The notes: generated by a model not told the origin, from the letters alone. DNA of 64,000 nucleotides from Desulfobulbaceae bacterium DB1 (GCA_001914235.1 MQUF01000005.1:62001-126000), one strand, 5' to 3'; positions 8,079 through 20,264 are shown, numbered from the stretch's first letter. Numbers and translations: made by a program.

Positions 8079-9440
8079 ATGAAACAAACAATGAAGGCTG
8101 TTTTTTTTCTCATGATGATCTGGTGGATTTCCTTTGCCGTGCCGAGCGCGGCAGGCGGGGAGAAACAGGTGGTGGATCTGCGGGAGGCCGTTCTGGCCGC
8201 CTTGCAGGGAAATCATCAGTTGCTGGCCCGAATGAGCGAGGTCCAGGCGAGCAAGGCGGACATCGGTATTGCCGCCGGCAATATGCGGCCTTCGGTAATG
8301 ATCGAGGAGCGCTATCTGCGCACCGCCAATCCCACCTATGCATTTATGGCAAAGCTCAATCAGGAGCGCTTTGCCGCCACTGATTTCGCCGTCGACTCCC
8401 TCAATAATCCCGATCCGGTCAATGATTTTCAGACGGCGTTTTCCCTTGAACAGCCCATTTTCGTCAGAGAGGCGCGCATCGGTGAGGAAATGGCCGGAAA
8501 ACAGGCGGAGGCAATGGAACTGCAGTACCGGCGAACCAGGGAGGAGATCGCCCTGGAGGTGGTGAAGGCCTACCTGGGCGTGCGAACCAGCAGGGAATTT
8601 GTCGCGGTGGCGGAAAAGGGGGTGGAGGATGCGAAAGAGCATGCCCGGATCGCCGAGCTGCGGCATGCGAATGGACTTGGCCTTTACTCCGACATCCTGC
8701 GGGCCAAAACCGCCCTGGCCGAGGCGGAACAACGGCTGGTGAGCGCCGTAAAAAATCATGCTGTGGCCCGGAAGGGGTTGGGATTGCTGCTTGGGGTGAG
8801 CGAGCCGCTTGATGCCGGGCCGGAAAATATTGATCTCCCTTTGCGGGAACTTGGCTATTACAGTGAGGCGGCGAGCAGGAGGCATGACGTCCAGGCCATG
8901 GAGGCGCGCCATGACAACGCCCAAAAAAGTCTTGAGCTGGCCGGGGCGGGATTTTTGCCCACCCTCGCCGTGGGAGGGACCTATCAGTTGAATGACCATG
9001 ACGATCTCTTTGGCGCCGAGGGTGAAAGCTGGCAGGTGGCGGCAGTTGCCCGATGGCGGCTTTACGACGGCGGCAAGCGTCAATATGAAAAAGTCAAGGC
9101 CCGGCATCGCATCGCCGAAAGCAGGGAACATCTCGAGGGGCTGAAAAAAATGGTGGATTTCAAGGTGTACGAGGCCTACCTGGGAGTTGAGGAGGCGGGA
9201 AAAAATCTTGAACTTGCCGAGGCCTCTCTTGCCATGGCTGAGGAGGGGCAGCGGCTGGTACGGGTCCGTTTCGAAAATTCCCTGTCCCAGCTCGTTGACC
9301 TGCTTGACGTACAGGCCGTCCTGGATAACAGCCGGGCGGTGGTTGTTTCCCGGGAAAATAATTATCTGTTTTCCAAAGTGGTGCTCAGTTGTGAAAGCGG
9401 CACGATTTTGCGGGATTTGGGCGTGGACGGGGGAAAATGA
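8079..9440 (+). CDS. TolC-family outer-membrane efflux protein
   Basis: Outer-membrane channel of the second tripartite pump. It has 453 residues from the ATG at 8079; an upstream in-frame ATG at 8058 would add seven residues and leave a poorer signal peptide. The signal covers residues 5-25 (VFFLMMIWWISFAVPSAA). Two OEP halves follow, the first with VDLREAVLAALQGNHQ, the second with KSLELAGAGFLPTLAVGG and RWRLYDGGKR. The stop overlaps the adaptor start (ATGA), indicating coupled translation. It is less similar to the two TolC genes of the cus operon than those are to the usual Cus layout. Confidence 0.88.
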   Translation: MKQTMKAVFFLMMIWWISFAVPSAAGGEKQVVDLREAVLAALQGNHQLLARMSEVQASKADIGIAAGNMRPSVMIEERYLRTANPTYAFMAKLNQERFAATDFAVDSLNNPDPVNDFQTAFSLEQPIFVREARIGEEMAGKQAEAMELQYRRTREEIALEVVKAYLGVRTSREFVAVAEKGVEDAKEHARIAELRHANGLGLYSDILRAKTALAEAEQRLVSAVKNHAVARKGLGLLLGVSEPLDAGPENIDLPLRELGYYSEAASRRHDVQAMEARHDNAQKSLELAGAGFLPTLAVGGTYQLNDHDDLFGAEGESWQVAAVARWRLYDGGKRQYEKVKARHRIAESREHLEGLKKMVDFKVYEAYLGVEEAGKNLELAEASLAMAEEGQRLVRVRFENSLSQLVDLLDVQAVLDNSRAVVVSRENNYLFSKVVLSCESGTILRDLGVDGGK

Positions 9441-10591
9441 TGGCAAGGAAGAGTTCAGGGCCCAGAGGGGCTATGAAGAAAAATGGCGTTTCATTGCTTA
9501 TGGCCGTGTTGCTGTTGTTTTTCAGCGGCTGCGGTGACGGGAAAGAACCGGGGGAAACACGGATGGAACGCCCCGTCGTCTCCGGGGTTGAAATCAGTGA
9601 GGTCGCGCTGGCCGAAATTGATGATTTTTACGAGACGTCCGGCACGCTTTCCGCGCAAACCACCAGCCGGGTGGCGGCCAGGATGATGGGGGAAATCACG
9701 GCTGTGCCGGTGCGGGAAGGGGAGCTGGTGACCGCCGGTCAGCTTCTTGCCGTACTTGATGATCGGGATGTGCGGCAGAAGCTGGCCGCGGCTGATGCGG
9801 CCCTGGCTGAAGCGGAAAACGGTCTGGCCGCGTCCGGCAAGCAGAAGGAGCTTGCCGATATCACCTGGCAGCGCTATGCCAAGCTTTTTGAGGGCAAGGC
9901 CCTGACCGGGCAGGAGCTTGATCAGGCCCGGACCGCGCGCGACGTCGCCGCCCTGGAATACGCACGTCTGGAAAAGATGATTGACCGGACCAGGGCCGGT
10001 CGGGATGAGGCCCGCGTCTCCCTGGAGTTTACCCGGATCACCTCGCCGGTGACCGGCGTGGTGATTGCCAAGGAGGCGGAACTCGGGACAATGGCCATGC
10101 CGGGAATGGTGCTTTTCACCGTCGAAGACAATGCATCGTTCACCCTTGATCTCTGGGTCAGTGAAAGTCTGGCCGGGCGGGTGGAAAAAGCTGGTCCGGT
10201 GCGGGTCACCATGGCGGCATCGGTCACTGAGCTGGAGGGCGAAATCCTTGACGTGGTCCCCGGCGTGGACCCGCGCACCCGCACTTTTCCGGTGAAAGTC
10301 GGGGTGCGCGGCACGGGCCTGCAAAGCGGCCGGCACGCCACCGTGCGGATCGGTGTGGGCCGGAAATCCGTGCTGCTTTTGCCGAACAGCGCCATTGTCC
10401 GCAAGGGTCAGCTCTCCGGGGTCTATGTGGTCAATGAGGCACGGATTCTTTCCTACCGGCTGGTGCGGCTCGGGCGTGATGACCAGGGCATGACGGAGAT
10501 CCTGACCGGGCTTGTGCCCGGGGAGAAGGTGGTTACGGCCGGGGTGGACAGGGCAAAGGACGGCGGCATCCTGGCCGGGGAAAAAAAATAA
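9437..10591 (+). CDS. RND efflux periplasmic adaptor lipoprotein
   Basis: Membrane fusion protein of the second pump, 384 residues. A lipobox FFSGC places a lipidated Cys near residue 32, so it is probably anchored to the inner membrane. The barrel-sandwich half-motif [18 protein letters not shown] lies near residues 84-101. An alpha-hairpin follows, then the second half-motif [20 protein letters not shown]. The end overlaps the permease start as TAATG. Conserved operon order TolC, adaptor, permease supports the assignment. Substrate is unknown. Confidence 0.9.
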   Translation: MMARKSSGPRGAMKKNGVSLLMAVLLLFFSGCGDGKEPGETRMERPVVSGVEISEVALAEIDDFYETSGTLSAQTTSRVAARMMGEITAVPVREGELVTAGQLLAVLDDRDVRQKLAAADAALAEAENGLAASGKQKELADITWQRYAKLFEGKALTGQELDQARTARDVAALEYARLEKMIDRTRAGRDEARVSLEFTRITSPVTGVVIAKEAELGTMAMPGMVLFTVEDNASFTLDLWVSESLAGRVEKAGPVRVTMAASVTELEGEILDVVPGVDPRTRTFPVKVGVRGTGLQSGRHATVRIGVGRKSVLLLPNSAIVRKGQLSGVYVVNEARILSYRLVRLGRDDQGMTEILTGLVPGEKVVTAGVDRAKDGGILAGEKK

Positions 10592-13500
10592 TGAAAGGAA
10601 TCGGTATTTCCGGCATCATCGCCAAGGCCTTTATCAGGTCGAAACTGACTCCGCTGATTGTGCTGGCCTCGCTGCTGCTCGGTCTTTTTGCCGTGCTGGT
10701 CACCCCCCGGGAGGAGGAGCCGCAGATTGTCGTGCCGATGATCGACGTCATGGTGAGTTATCCCGGCGCCACCGCCAAGGAGGTGGAGGAGCGGGTCACC
10801 AAGCCCATGGAGAAATTCCTCTGGGAGATCAAGGGCGTCGAGTATATTTATTCCATCGCCCAGCCCGGCATGAATCTGACCATTGTCCGTTTTTATGTCG
10901 GTGAGGACATGGAAAAGAGCCTGGTCAATCTCCACACCAAGCTGATGTCCCACTATGACCAGATCCCCGCCGGTGTTTCCCAGCCGATGGTCCGGCCCAA
11001 ATCCATTGACGATGTGCCGATTCTCACCCTGACCTTGTGGGGCGGCGATGCGGGCTATTCCGGCTACGAACTGCGGCGCATTGCGGTTGAGCTGGCCGAT
11101 GAGTTGAAAAAGGACCAGCAGGTTTCGGAATTCTCCGTTATCGGCGGTCAGAAAAGGCAGGTGCTGGTTACTCTCGATCCGGTGCGGCTCAGGGCCTATG
11201 GCATTGCCGTTTCCCAGATCACCGACACGCTGCAGCAGTCCAACGTTCGCCTGCAGTCGGGCTCCTTTCCCGGCAACGACCGGGAATTTCTCGTTGACAC
11301 GGGAGGCTTTCTGCAGAGCATTGATGATATCGGCCGACTGGTTCTGGCGGTCCGTGACGGTCGGCCGGTTTATTTTCGGGATGTCGCGCAGTTGACCGAC
11401 GGCCCGGCGGAGCCCCGTGATTATGTCTTCATGGGTGCGGGCCCGGCCGCGGACAATCCCATGCTGCAATCGTTGTCCGGATCGACCGAGGCCGTGACCA
11501 TCGCGGTATCAAAGAAAAAGGGCGCCAACGTCAGCCTGGTGGCCGACGAGGCGCTGGCCAAGGTGGAGGCCCTGCGCGGCTCACTGCTGCCCCATGATGT
11601 CCAGGTGACGATCACCCGCAACTACGGGGATTCGGCCCGGGAAAAATCCAACGAGCTGCTTGACCACATGCTGATCGCCACCGTCTCGGTCATCATTCTC
11701 ATGGCGCTCACCCTGGGCTGGCGGGAGGCCGCCGTGGTGGCCGTTGCCGTGCCCGTCACCCTGGCCCTCACCCTGCTTGTCAACTATCTTTACGGATACA
11801 CCCTGAACCGGGTTACCCTTTTTGCCCTGATTTTTTCCATCGGTATTCTGGTGGATGACGCCATTGTGGTGGTGGAAAACATCCATCGCCATTTCAAACT
11901 GCATGGGGCAGGGGTGATGACCGCGATCAGGGCGGTGGACGAGGTGGGCAGTCCCACGATTCTCGCCACCTTTGCGGTCATCTTCGCCCTGCTGCCCATG
12001 GCGTTCGTCCGGGGCTTGATGGGGCCCTACATGCGGCCCATTCCGATCGGTGCGTCCGCTGCCATGCTTTTTTCCCTGCTGGTTGCCTTTATCGTCAGTC
12101 CCTGGCTCAGCTCCATGGTGTTGAAGAATGTCAAGGGAGGCAAGGGAAACGAAGAGGATGGCGGTCGTCTGCACGCCCTGTATGACAAACTGCTCGGCCC
12201 TTTGCTGGATAGCCGCCTGCTGCGGCTTGGGGTGCTGGCGGTGGTTTCCTGTCTGCTGGTGTTGTCCCTGCTGCTGGTGCCTTTTAAGGGGGTGACCGTT
12301 AAAATGCTTCCCTTTGACAACAAAAGCGAACTCCAGGTGATTATCGACATGCCGGAGGGAAGCAGCCTGGAAAGAACGGCGGCCGTTACCCGGGAACTTG
12401 CCGACTATCTCGGCGGCGTGCCGGAGGTTACCAATTATCAGACGTATATCGGCACCTCCGCTCCCTATAATTTCAACGGACTGGTTCGTCATTATTTTTT
12501 GCGCAGCAGCCCGCATATGGCGGACATCCAGGTCAATTTCATCGACAAGGGGGAACGCACGACGCAAAGCCATGGTCTGGCAACCCGTCTGCGTCCGCCG
12601 CTCAAAGAAATCGGCGATAAATACGGCGCCCGAATCAAACTGGCGGAAATTCCCCCCGGACCTCCGGTACTCAGTACCCTGGTGGCCGAAATATACGGTC
12701 CGGACGACATGCGCCGGATCGAGATTGCCCGCCTGGTGCGCGATGTTTTTGAATCAACCGAAGGGGTGGTGGATGTCGATTGGTTCGTGGAGGATGATGC
12801 GCCGAAGATAACCTACACGGTTGACCGGGAAAAAGCGGCCGGCCACGGCATCAGCACCGCCATGATCGCCCGGACCGTCAGCATGGCCCTGCAGGGGGCC
12901 TCGGCCGGGCTGCTTCATGACGAGCGGGAAAAAGAACCGGTGGAACTTCTGCTGCGTGCCGCCCTGCCGGACAGGGCGAATTCCTCCGCCCTGCAGGAAT
13001 TGACGCTGACCGCGACCGACGGTTCGCAGGTGCCGCTTGCCGGCCTGGTGCGGCTGGAGCAGGGCAACGAAAACAAAACCATTTATCATAAGAATCTCAA
13101 GCGGGTCACCTATGTCACCGGCGATGTGGCAGGCGCCGTTGAAAGCCCGGTGTACGCCATCCTGTCCATGAAGGAAAAAATAAAAGAGCTGCAACTCCCC
13201 GAAGGGTATGAGTTGAAACAGTATTCCGCGGTGCAGCCCTGGCTCGAAGATCGTTACAGCATGAAATGGGACGGCGAATGGCACATCACCTATGAGGTGT
13301 TCCGCGATCTGGGCATGGCCTTTGCCGCGGTGATGGTGCTGATCTATGTGCTGGTGGTTTCCTGGTTCCGCAGTTTTGTCACGCCCCTGGTCATCATGGC
13401 CCCCATTCCCCTGACCCTGGTGGGCATTTTGCCGGGGCACTGGCTGTTCGGCGCCTTTTTTACCGCCACCTCCATGATCGGCTTTATCGCTCTCTCCGGC

Positions 13501-13815
13501 ATTATTGTCCGCAATTCCATTCTGCTGGTGGATTTCGTGGAAATGGAATGGCAAAGTTCGGGGGATCTGAGGCAAGCGGTGATGAATGCGGGCGCCGTCC
13601 GTTTCCGGCCCATCGTGCTGACTGCGGCGGCCGTTGTCGTCGGCTCGTTTGTCATGCTGTTTGATCCGATTTTTCAGGGGCTGGCCATTGCCATGATGTT
13701 CGGCGCAGTGGCCGCCACCGCCCTGACCCTGGTGGCCGTGCCGCTGCTTTATTTCGAGTTTTTCCGGAACAGGCTGGGGCCGGGCGGCGGAGCGGAGGGG
13801 CAGGAGGGACACTAG
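10591..13815 (+). CDS. RND efflux permease (AcrB/MdtBC-like superfamily)
   Basis: Inner-membrane proton-coupled pump, 1074 residues, the usual full length. The first TM lies at residues 16-36, followed by the porter region starting [24 protein letters not shown]4 includes the proton-relay region [19 protein letters not shown], with the paired Asp expected for this family. A second TM bundle near the C-terminus contains [19 protein letters not shown]. The sequence is closer to drug/unknown RND pumps than to CusA. It is coupled to the adaptor gene by a 1-nt overlap. Confidence 0.92.
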   Translation: MKGIGISGIIAKAFIRSKLTPLIVLASLLLGLFAVLVTPREEEPQIVVPMIDVMVSYPGATAKEVEERVTKPMEKFLWEIKGVEYIYSIAQPGMNLTIVRFYVGEDMEKSLVNLHTKLMSHYDQIPAGVSQPMVRPKSIDDVPILTLTLWGGDAGYSGYELRRIAVELADELKKDQQVSEFSVIGGQKRQVLVTLDPVRLRAYGIAVSQITDTLQQSNVRLQSGSFPGNDREFLVDTGGFLQSIDDIGRLVLAVRDGRPVYFRDVAQLTDGPAEPRDYVFMGAGPAADNPMLQSLSGSTEAVTIAVSKKKGANVSLVADEALAKVEALRGSLLPHDVQVTITRNYGDSAREKSNELLDHMLIATVSVIILMALTLGWREAAVVAVAVPVTLALTLLVNYLYGYTLNRVTLFALIFSIGILVDDAIVVVENIHRHFKLHGAGVMTAIRAVDEVGSPTILATFAVIFALLPMAFVRGLMGPYMRPIPIGASAAMLFSLLVAFIVSPWLSSMVLKNVKGGKGNEEDGGRLHALYDKLLGPLLDSRLLRLGVLAVVSCLLVLSLLLVPFKGVTVKMLPFDNKSELQVIIDMPEGSSLERTAAVTRELADYLGGVPEVTNYQTYIGTSAPYNFNGLVRHYFLRSSPHMADIQVNFIDKGERTTQSHGLATRLRPPLKEIGDKYGARIKLAEIPPGPPVLSTLVAEIYGPDDMRRIEIARLVRDVFESTEGVVDVDWFVEDDAPKITYTVDREKAAGHGISTAMIARTVSMALQGASAGLLHDEREKEPVELLLRAALPDRANSSALQELTLTATDGSQVPLAGLVRLEQGNENKTIYHKNLKRVTYVTGDVAGAVESPVYAILSMKEKIKELQLPEGYELKQYSAVQPWLEDRYSMKWDGEWHITYEVFRDLGMAFAAVMVLIYVLVVSWFRSFVTPLVIMAPIPLTLVGILPGHWLFGAFFTATSMIGFIALSGIIVRNSILLVDFVEMEWQSSGDLRQAVMNAGAVRFRPIVLTAAAVVVGSFVMLFDPIFQGLAIAMMFGAVAATALTLVAVPLLYFEFFRNRLGPGGGAEGQEGH

Positions 13816-13915
13816 CATTTTCTTGCAACCGCTGATCTGTTCAGCTGATAATGAGAATTATGACCATGCCGTTGAAAATCCGAGGGCAACAGATAAATGA
13901 TCAGGAGGAGAGGGA

Positions 13916-14894
13916 ATGTTCATCCATAAGGCCGGGCGGTTCGCTGTTCTGCTTGTTTTTTTCTTTTTTTCGGGCTGTTTCCGCACCATGTGCTGGCGCA
14001 GCGTTGTCTCTATGTTTCGTCCTATCATGCCGGCTATGTGTGGAATGACGACATCGAACGGGGTATTGCCGATGTTTTGCGGGACAAATGCGAGATTCGC
14101 AACTTTTACATGGACGGCAAGCGGAACCTCGGCGCTGAATTTGCCGGGCAGAAGGCGCTCGAGGCCAAGGCGCTGATTGATTCCTGGCAACCGGATGTGG
14201 TTATTGCCGCCGATGACAATGCCTCGAAGTATCTGGTCATGCCGCATCTGAAGGAGGCCAAGGTGCCGGTGGTTTTTTGCGGCATCAACTGGACGGTGGA
14301 GCCCTATGGCTATCCCTATTCCAACGTTACCGGCATGATTGAGATCGGTCCCATCGATCCGCTTGTCGGGCAGGTGGTGTCGGTGGTTCCGGATGCCCGT
14401 CATGGTGTTTTTCTTTCCGCCGACGAATTGACCCAGACCAAGGAGGTGGCTCTCAGCAAGTAGGCCTACGGCAAGCACAATATTACCGTAAGCCATATGC
14501 CGGTGTCAGTACCATGGCGGACTGGGAAAAAGGCTACGTCACCGCCCAGGAGCAGGCGGACTTTGTCATTCTCGGCAATAATTCCGGCATCCGCGACTGG
14601 GATGACAAGCGAGCCAGGGCGTGGGTGCTGAAGACCGCGAAAAAATTCACCGTCAGCTATCTCGACTGGATGGCCCCTTACGCCATGTTGACCATGGCCA
14701 AGATCGCCTACGAGCAGGGCGAATGGGCCGCCAAGGTGGCATTGCTCATTCTGGAAGGGGCAAAGCCGTCCGATATCCCCATTGTTGCCAACCGTCGCTG
14801 GAACATGTTCGTCCATCCTGCCCTGCTGGGAAAAGCTGGGTATGTCCTGCCCTCGGAACTCATGAAAAAAGCGGTTAAGGTCAATAATGAGTGA
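13916..14894 (+). pseudogene. ABC-type substrate-binding protein (PF04392-like), frameshifted and with an internal stop
   Basis: The intact gene would encode a periplasmic binding protein of about 325 residues. The start ATG at 13916 has an excellent AGGAGG site. A signal peptide begins in one frame (MFIHKAGRFAVLLVFFFF) and continues in another (GLFPHHVLAQ). The shift is within a T7-C-T7 run near 13956-13970. The mature part reads through CLYVSSYHAGYVWNDDIERG and the family hallmark VPVVFCGINWTVEPYGYPYS. A TAG at 14461-14463 interrupts it, and a second frameshift near 14505-14512 is needed to reach MADWEKGYVTAQEQ, ADFVILGNNSGIRDWDD and SYLDWMAPYAMLTMAK. Three lesions argue for a pseudogene, though homopolymer errors cannot be excluded. 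It pairs with the CHASE sensor next door. Confidence 0.82.
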
Positions 14895-16419
14895 TCGTTT
14901 TTCATGGCGGCCATGGGCCTTGCCCTTGGGGTTGTTCCTGCTGGGGCTGGCCTTTGCCGCCGGGCTGGTCTTTTTTGCCTGGCATTATTCGCTGGCAAGT
15001 CTGCAGCAGGATATTGCGAAGCAAGCCGATCTGGTGCGGGACGATTTCAACCGGCGCATCAGCGCCATTGATGAAGTCAGCGCCAATAGCGCCATCTTTG
15101 TTAATTCCACTCTGTTGCTGGACGGTGACGAGTTCCGCATCTTTGCCGAACACATCTTCAACCGCTACTCTTTTTTTTGTTTCCATGGGATACTTCCCCC
15201 GGGTCTTTGCCGGGGAGCGCGCTTTCTTCGAACAGGAAATGCGGGACAAGGGGTTTCCTCTTTTTTCGATCAGCAGCCGTTCCGGGCGGCTTCTCCAGCC
15301 GGCGCCGGCCTCGGCGAGCCATTTTCCCCTTCTCTATTATGAACCTTTTGAGCCGACAAACGCCGCCTTGATCGGCTATGACCTTGCCGGCGATACTGCT
15401 TTTTCCGGCGTGGTTGACAAGACCGTCGTGAAAAACGAAGCGGTTTTCGTTTATGATTCCCTGGTTAGTCTGCCTGGCTCCCTGTGGTGCTTCAAGGCGG
15501 TGTATGCCGGGAAAAATGTTCCCGAGGCGCCTGAGGCGCGCCGGAATGCCGCCTGCGGGGTCATCGCCTTGCGGATATAGATCCCCTGAAATTGGTGGAA
15601 AGCCTGGAAGGGGTCGACACCTTCGTGCTCAATCTGCAAATTGAATCCGAAAGCGGTGTTCAGGAAGTAAAAAGTCCGCGGATCAACGAAGAGAATCCGG
15701 GGATGCTGCGGCGGATTTTCTTTCCCCTATTTTCCCGGGATTATTTCATCCAATTCCATGGTCAGCGATACACCCTGCAACTTAAACGCCCACTGCGGCC
15801 GAAGGAGGTTGACTATGCCGTGACGGTGCTCGCCCTGTGCGCCGGACTGATCATAATTCTTCTCCTCGGCCTGACCGGGATCGTCGCTTCCCGGCGGGCG
15901 TTGGAGGCACGGCAGCGAAACGAGCTGATTCACAAGGAGGTTGCCGAGAAAACGGCCGAGCTGTCGGTTAAAAACATGCAGCTGCGGCGCGAGGTTGAAG
16001 AACGGCTGGAGGTGGAGCAGGCTCTTGCCGCCAGCGAATACAGATTTCGTGAACTGTTTGACCGGATGAGCAACGGTGTTGCCGTGTATCAGGCCGATGG
16101 CCCGGAGGGCAAGGACTTTGTAGGCATTGATTTCAACCGCGCCGCCCGGGAAATTGACCGCAAAGGAAAAGATGAGCTTGTCGGGCGAACGGTGCGGGAA
16201 ATTTTTCCCGTGTTTGGTGAAAATGTCCTGCTGCCGGTGATCCGGCGGGTATGGGCAACGGGCGTGGCGGAAGAAATCCCGGAAACCATCTTTAACTGCA
16301 ATGGAATGAACTGTTGGCGAAAATATAATGTTTACCGGCTGCCCGTCGGGGAGGTGGTCGTTCTTTGCAGTGATATCACGGAGCAAGTACGGATCGAGGA
16401 AGAGCTGCGCCAGGCTCAT
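14887..16419 (+). pseudogene. CHASE-PAS membrane sensor, frameshifted and lacking its output domain
   Basis: Remnant of a membrane sensory protein. It starts 8 bp before the end of the binding-protein frame. An N-terminal TM segment (LPLGLFLLGLAFAAGLVFFA) and a CHASE-like periplasmic domain (MGYFPRVFAGERAFFEQEM, IGYDLAGDTAF) lead to a second TM near nt 15815-15890 (VLALCAGLIIILLLGLTGIV). A coiled coil and one PAS domain (SEYRFRELFDRMSNGVAVYQ to SDITEQVRIEEEL) follow. Reading requires frameshifts at a T8 run near 15171-15178 and near 15550. Homology stops abruptly after ELRQAH, where a kinase or GGDEF domain would normally begin, so the output domain is lost. Adjacent binding-protein and CHASE-sensor genes are a common pairing. 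Confidence 0.8.
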
Positions 16420-16489
16420 ATGCCTCCCGCAAATATTCGGGCACCACGGATCGTTTCCATGTTCGTGCCGTCAGGGAGGAGAAATAGCC

Positions 16490-18636
16490 ATGCTTTCCAG
16501 GAAAAAAACATACATTCGCATCACGGTTTATTCTTTCTTCGTTTCCCTGGGACTTGCCGCTCCGGTCGAAGCGGAACTCTTCAATAACAGCGCAAATACC
16601 GTTTATGACACCAAGACCGGGCTTACCTGGCTGAAGCAGGATGACGGGGTAGCGAGAAATCATCCGGGAAGTTTGACGTATGCCCAGGGTCTTGATGCCG
16701 ACGGGCTTGGCTGTACATGGCGTCTGCCCAACATGACCGAACTGCTGGGCATTGTCGATACAACCAGGACAAACCCGGCAATAGATCCCATTTTTTTGAG
16801 TACAAAATCGGCAGGTTACTGGTCAGCCACGGCGGACGGGGCCAGCAGCAACTGGCGGGGGGTGAACTTTCTCGACGGCAGCTCGATGAATGCCATCAAG
16901 GATACGGAACTCCACTATTCGCGGCCCGTGGCGGACAACTGCCTGCAGCAGATGCTGTACTGCTGTGACGGTGACAGCGACGGGGTTTACAGCGCCCAGG
17001 TTTCCGGGACCTGTTCCGGGACGGGATGCGAACCTGCCGGCTGCAGCGCTGATGTTGATCTGGCCCTTGACTGCAATGACGGCAACCCGAATATCAATCC
17101 GGGCGTGGCGGAAATTTGCGGTGACGGGATTGATAATGACTGTGACGGCTTTGTTGATGATGACGGCGCCGGTTCAACCAGCTGGTATGCCGATTTTGAC
17201 GGCGACAACTACGGCAATCCGGCTATTGCGCAAGCGGCCTGCAGCAAATCAACCGGATGGGTGGCAAACAATACCGACTGCAATGATAACGATGCCGCCA
17301 TGTTCCCGAACAACCCGGAGATCTGCGACGGCAAGGACAATAACTGTAACTCCGTTGTTGATGAGGGAGTTGACGGGGATGGTGACGGGGTCTGTGATGT
17401 GACGGATAACTGCGGGGGGGCGCCAACCCCGGGCAACTCGATGCGGACGGCGACGGCATGGGCGATGCCTGTGATCCCTGCGTCAATGACGCCGCCAATG
17501 ATAGTGACAATGACGCCATCTGCGGCAGTGTCGATAATTGTCCGACTGCGGCCAACCCCGGGCAGGAGGATGGCGACAACGACGGCATGGGCGACGCCTG
17601 CGATATTTGCCCTGGTGATCCACTCAATGACGCCGACAACGACGGTTTTTGCGCCGGCACGGACCTCTGCCCGAATGACCCCGACAAGGCAACTGACGTC
17701 GGTATCTGCGGCTGCGGAGTGTCCGAGGTTGATTCGGACGGGGACGGCACGGCCGATTGTCATGATCTTTGTCCCTCCGACCCGTTGAAAACCGAACCCG
17801 GCATCTGCGGCTGCGGCACTGAAGATGCGGATACGGACGGCGATGGAACGAAAGACTGTGTTGATCTCTGCGTGGCTGATGCGGCTAAGATCGATCCGGG
17901 GCAGTGCGGGTGCGGTGAGGTGGAGACCGACGGTGACGGAGATGGCACGGCGGACTGCAACGATGAATGCCCGGCTGATCCGTTGAAAATCGAGCCCGGA
18001 TTGTGTGGTTGCGGCATCGTCGATTCCGACGGTGACGGTATTTGTGACGATGTTGACGGCTGCCCGGCCGACAGGAATAAAAGCGAATCCGGCATCTGCG
18101 GTTGCAATGTGTCGGATGTGGATACCGATCTGGATGGGAATGTCGATTGCCTGGACAACTGTCCGCTTGTCGGCAATCCTGATCAGGCGGATTGCGATAA
18201 TGACCATATCGGCGATCTGTGCGATACCAATTCCCCCTGCTCCAGTGACAGTGATCTGGACGGGGTGATGAATAATGAGGACAACTGCCCGGCCGTTGCC
18301 AACCCTGATCAGGCGGATGCTGACAACGACCTGGCAGGCGACGCCTGCGACAGTTGCGTAAATGATCCGGATAATGACGTCGACGGCGACGGCATGTGCG
18401 CTGATGCCGACAACTGCCCGGCTGTGGCCAACAGCGGGCAGCAGGATGGCGACCACGATTCTCTCGGTGATGTCTGTGACCTCTGCCCCAATGATCCTGC
18501 CAATGATGCGGATGGGGACGGGGTGTGCGGCGACGTGGATGAATGTCCCGCTGATCCGGGGAAGAGCATTGCCGGTCAATGCGGTTGCGGCGTGCCGGAT
18601 ACGGATAATGACAACGACGGCATCGCCGACTGCAAT
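16490..18636 (+). pseudogene. Secreted Lcl/DUF1566 and calcium-binding-repeat protein, 5' part, disrupted by IS66
   Basis: 5' segment of a very large secreted protein. It has an ATG at 16490 with GGGAGG upstream and a signal peptide ending APVEAE. A DUF1566/Lcl C-type domain follows (TGLTWLKQ, WRLPNMTELLGIVD, GYWSATADGASSNWRGVNF). Then come two MopE-type metal-binding motifs (DCNDGNPNINPGVAEICGDG, DNDCDGFVDDDG) and many thrombospondin type 3-like Asp-rich repeats (DNCPTAANPGQEDGDNDGMG and relatives). A frameshift occurs at the G7 run 17414-17420, after which the frame resumes in register with the repeats. The coding sequence is cut at 18636 by the IS element; the ACTGCAAT target is duplicated. 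Joined with the distal part it would be roughly 1390 residues. Likely a surface or adhesin-like calcium-binding protein. Confidence 0.82.
18629..18636. repeat. 8-bp target-site duplication, left copy (actgcaat)
   Basis: The octamer directly before the left terminal repeat is identical to the octamer directly after the right terminal repeat (20858-20865). An 8-bp duplication is the expected hallmark of IS66-family transposition. Confidence 0.92.
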
Positions 18637-18647
18637 GTAAGCGGTAA

Positions 18648-20207
18648 TCAAACCCCACTTGGCACTTCCGGCAAGACCAGATCCGCCGACTTGAGGCGGT
18701 TCGGAAGTAGCTGGCCGATTTCAGCAGGCGGCGTCACCGGTAATTTTTCGAAGAGGTAACGCAGATAGCTGTATGGCTCCAGTTTATTGGCTTTGGCCGT
18801 CTCGATGAGGCTGAACAGCAGAGCGCTCGCCCGAGCCCCTTCCGGGGTGCCTGAAAATAACCAGTTCTTCCGTCCCAACGCAAAAGGCCTGATGGCGTTT
18901 TCAACCACATTATTGTCAATGCCGGCATGACCGTCATTTATATAATTCGCCAACCGGCGCCATTGCCCAAGGCAGTAATTAACAGCAACTCCAAGCAGGC
19001 TCTTCGGTGGAACCTGGTCTTTTCTTTTGTCCAACCACTTCTTGAATTGCGCAAGAATTGGCTTTGCCTGGCTCTGGCGCATCTCATGTATCGCCACTGG
19101 ATCCAACTCCTGGTGGCGGGCCACCTTCTCAAGAGCGTAAAGCCGCTGGATCATACCCAAAGCCTTATCTGCACTGCCGGTCTTGTTTTTGGACCCAGCT
19201 TTCTTGGCATCCACAAACTTCCGCCTGGCGTGTGCCCAGCAGCCCACATGGACAATATCAAACCGGGTATCCAGAAAATCATAAGCCTTGTAGCCGTCTG
19301 TCTGCACAATACCCTGATAGCCCTCAAGAAACAGTTTGGCGACGTCGCCGGACCTGGTCTGATGATATTGATAAATGACAACCGGCTTTTCAGGTGCCCC
19401 GCCTCTGAAAACCCACATGTATGATTTTTGTGTTGGTGAACGCCCCGGCTCATCAAGAACCTGCACCGTGGTTTCATCCGCGTTGATCAGCGGCCCGACC
19501 CGGATGTCATCATGAAGCAAATCCAGCACGGGTTGACAGGCCTCGGCAGCCTTCATGGCCCAATTGCACATAGTTTGCCGGCCAATATCAATGCCAAGCC
19601 GGATAAATTGCTTCTCCTGGCGGTAAAACGGTAAGGCATCACAAAATTTTGCGGTTAATACATAGGCAAGCAGCCCCGCCGTGGCTAAACCCTTGGGGAT
19701 GATCTGAGCCGGGGGAGGGGCAATCTTTACAGCGCCACCTTCGTCTTCCACGCCTTCACAATTTTTACAAGCGTATTTGGGGCGAATATGACGTATTACC
19801 CGGACCTTTGCCGGCACAATATCAAGCTTCTCGGAAACATCCTCGCCAATCCGGCTCAGTCTGCAGCCACAAGCGCAAACTTTTTCTTCTTCGGCAAGAT
19901 CATGAACAATCTCAATCCGGGGCAACTCATCAGGCAGTTCTTTGCGTCCTTTTTTCCGGCGGGTGTGTTCAGGAATAACAATCTCCCTCGCATCCTCGTC
20001 ATTTTCCGCAGGAGGGTTTTCCGGCATGTCAAAAAGGCATAACTGCGATGATGGCACCGCAGGCTGTTTTTCTGATTTTGGTGCAAAAAGGGCCTGCCGC
20101 AGGAGGCGATTTTCTTCCTCAAGTCGTGATAACATTTCGCCGAGAGAAGCAATAATTCCCTTCAGTTCAACAGTGTTATCCGGCAGTGTCTGCAGATCGT
20201 GTTTCAT
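18648..20207 (-). CDS. tnpC: IS66-family transposase TnpC (DDE)
   Basis: DDE recombinase of the IS66 element, 519 residues from the ATG at 20207. An N-terminal leucine-zipper-like helix (LKGIIASLGEMLSRLEEENR) is followed by a Cys-rich zinc-binding domain (CACGCRL, then CKNCEG). The catalytic core shows Asp at about 244 in NADETTVQ, Asp at about 304 in QTDGYKAY, and Glu at about 436 in NNVVENAIRPFALGRKNW. The C-terminal stop lies inside the left terminal repeat, as in other IS66 elements. An in-frame ATG 18 nt upstream is also possible. Confidence 0.95.
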   Translation of the reverse strand: MKHDLQTLPDNTVELKGIIASLGEMLSRLEEENRLLRQALFAPKSEKQPAVPSSQLCLFDMPENPPAENDEDAREIVIPEHTRRKKGRKELPDELPRIEIVHDLAEEEKVCACGCRLSRIGEDVSEKLDIVPAKVRVIRHIRPKYACKNCEGVEDEGGAVKIAPPPAQIIPKGLATAGLLAYVLTAKFCDALPFYRQEKQFIRLGIDIGRQTMCNWAMKAAEACQPVLDLLHDDIRVGPLINADETTVQVLDEPGRSPTQKSYMWVFRGGAPEKPVVIYQYHQTRSGDVAKLFLEGYQGIVQTDGYKAYDFLDTRFDIVHVGCWAHARRKFVDAKKAGSKNKTGSADKALGMIQRLYALEKVARHQELDPVAIHEMRQSQAKPILAQFKKWLDKRKDQVPPKSLLGVAVNYCLGQWRRLANYINDGHAGIDNNVVENAIRPFALGRKNWLFSGTPEGARASALLFSLIETAKANKLEPYSYLRYLFEKLPVTPPAEIGQLLPNRLKSADLVLPEVPSGV

Positions 20208-20264
20208 GGCGACATGATAACACAACCTGCTGATTTTTCAATGTTTTGTGTGCGAAAAAAACCG

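Noticed and set aside
17414-17420. Programmed ribosomal frameshifting at the G7 run of the calcium-binding-repeat gene
   Set aside because: The same gene carries other unrelated shifts and an IS insertion, so recoding is not needed; decay or error explains it better.
17209-18651. 480-codon antisense frame over the Asp-rich repeats
   Set aside because: Its repeats (Ile/Val/Arg-rich) simply mirror the calcium-binding repeats on the other strand.
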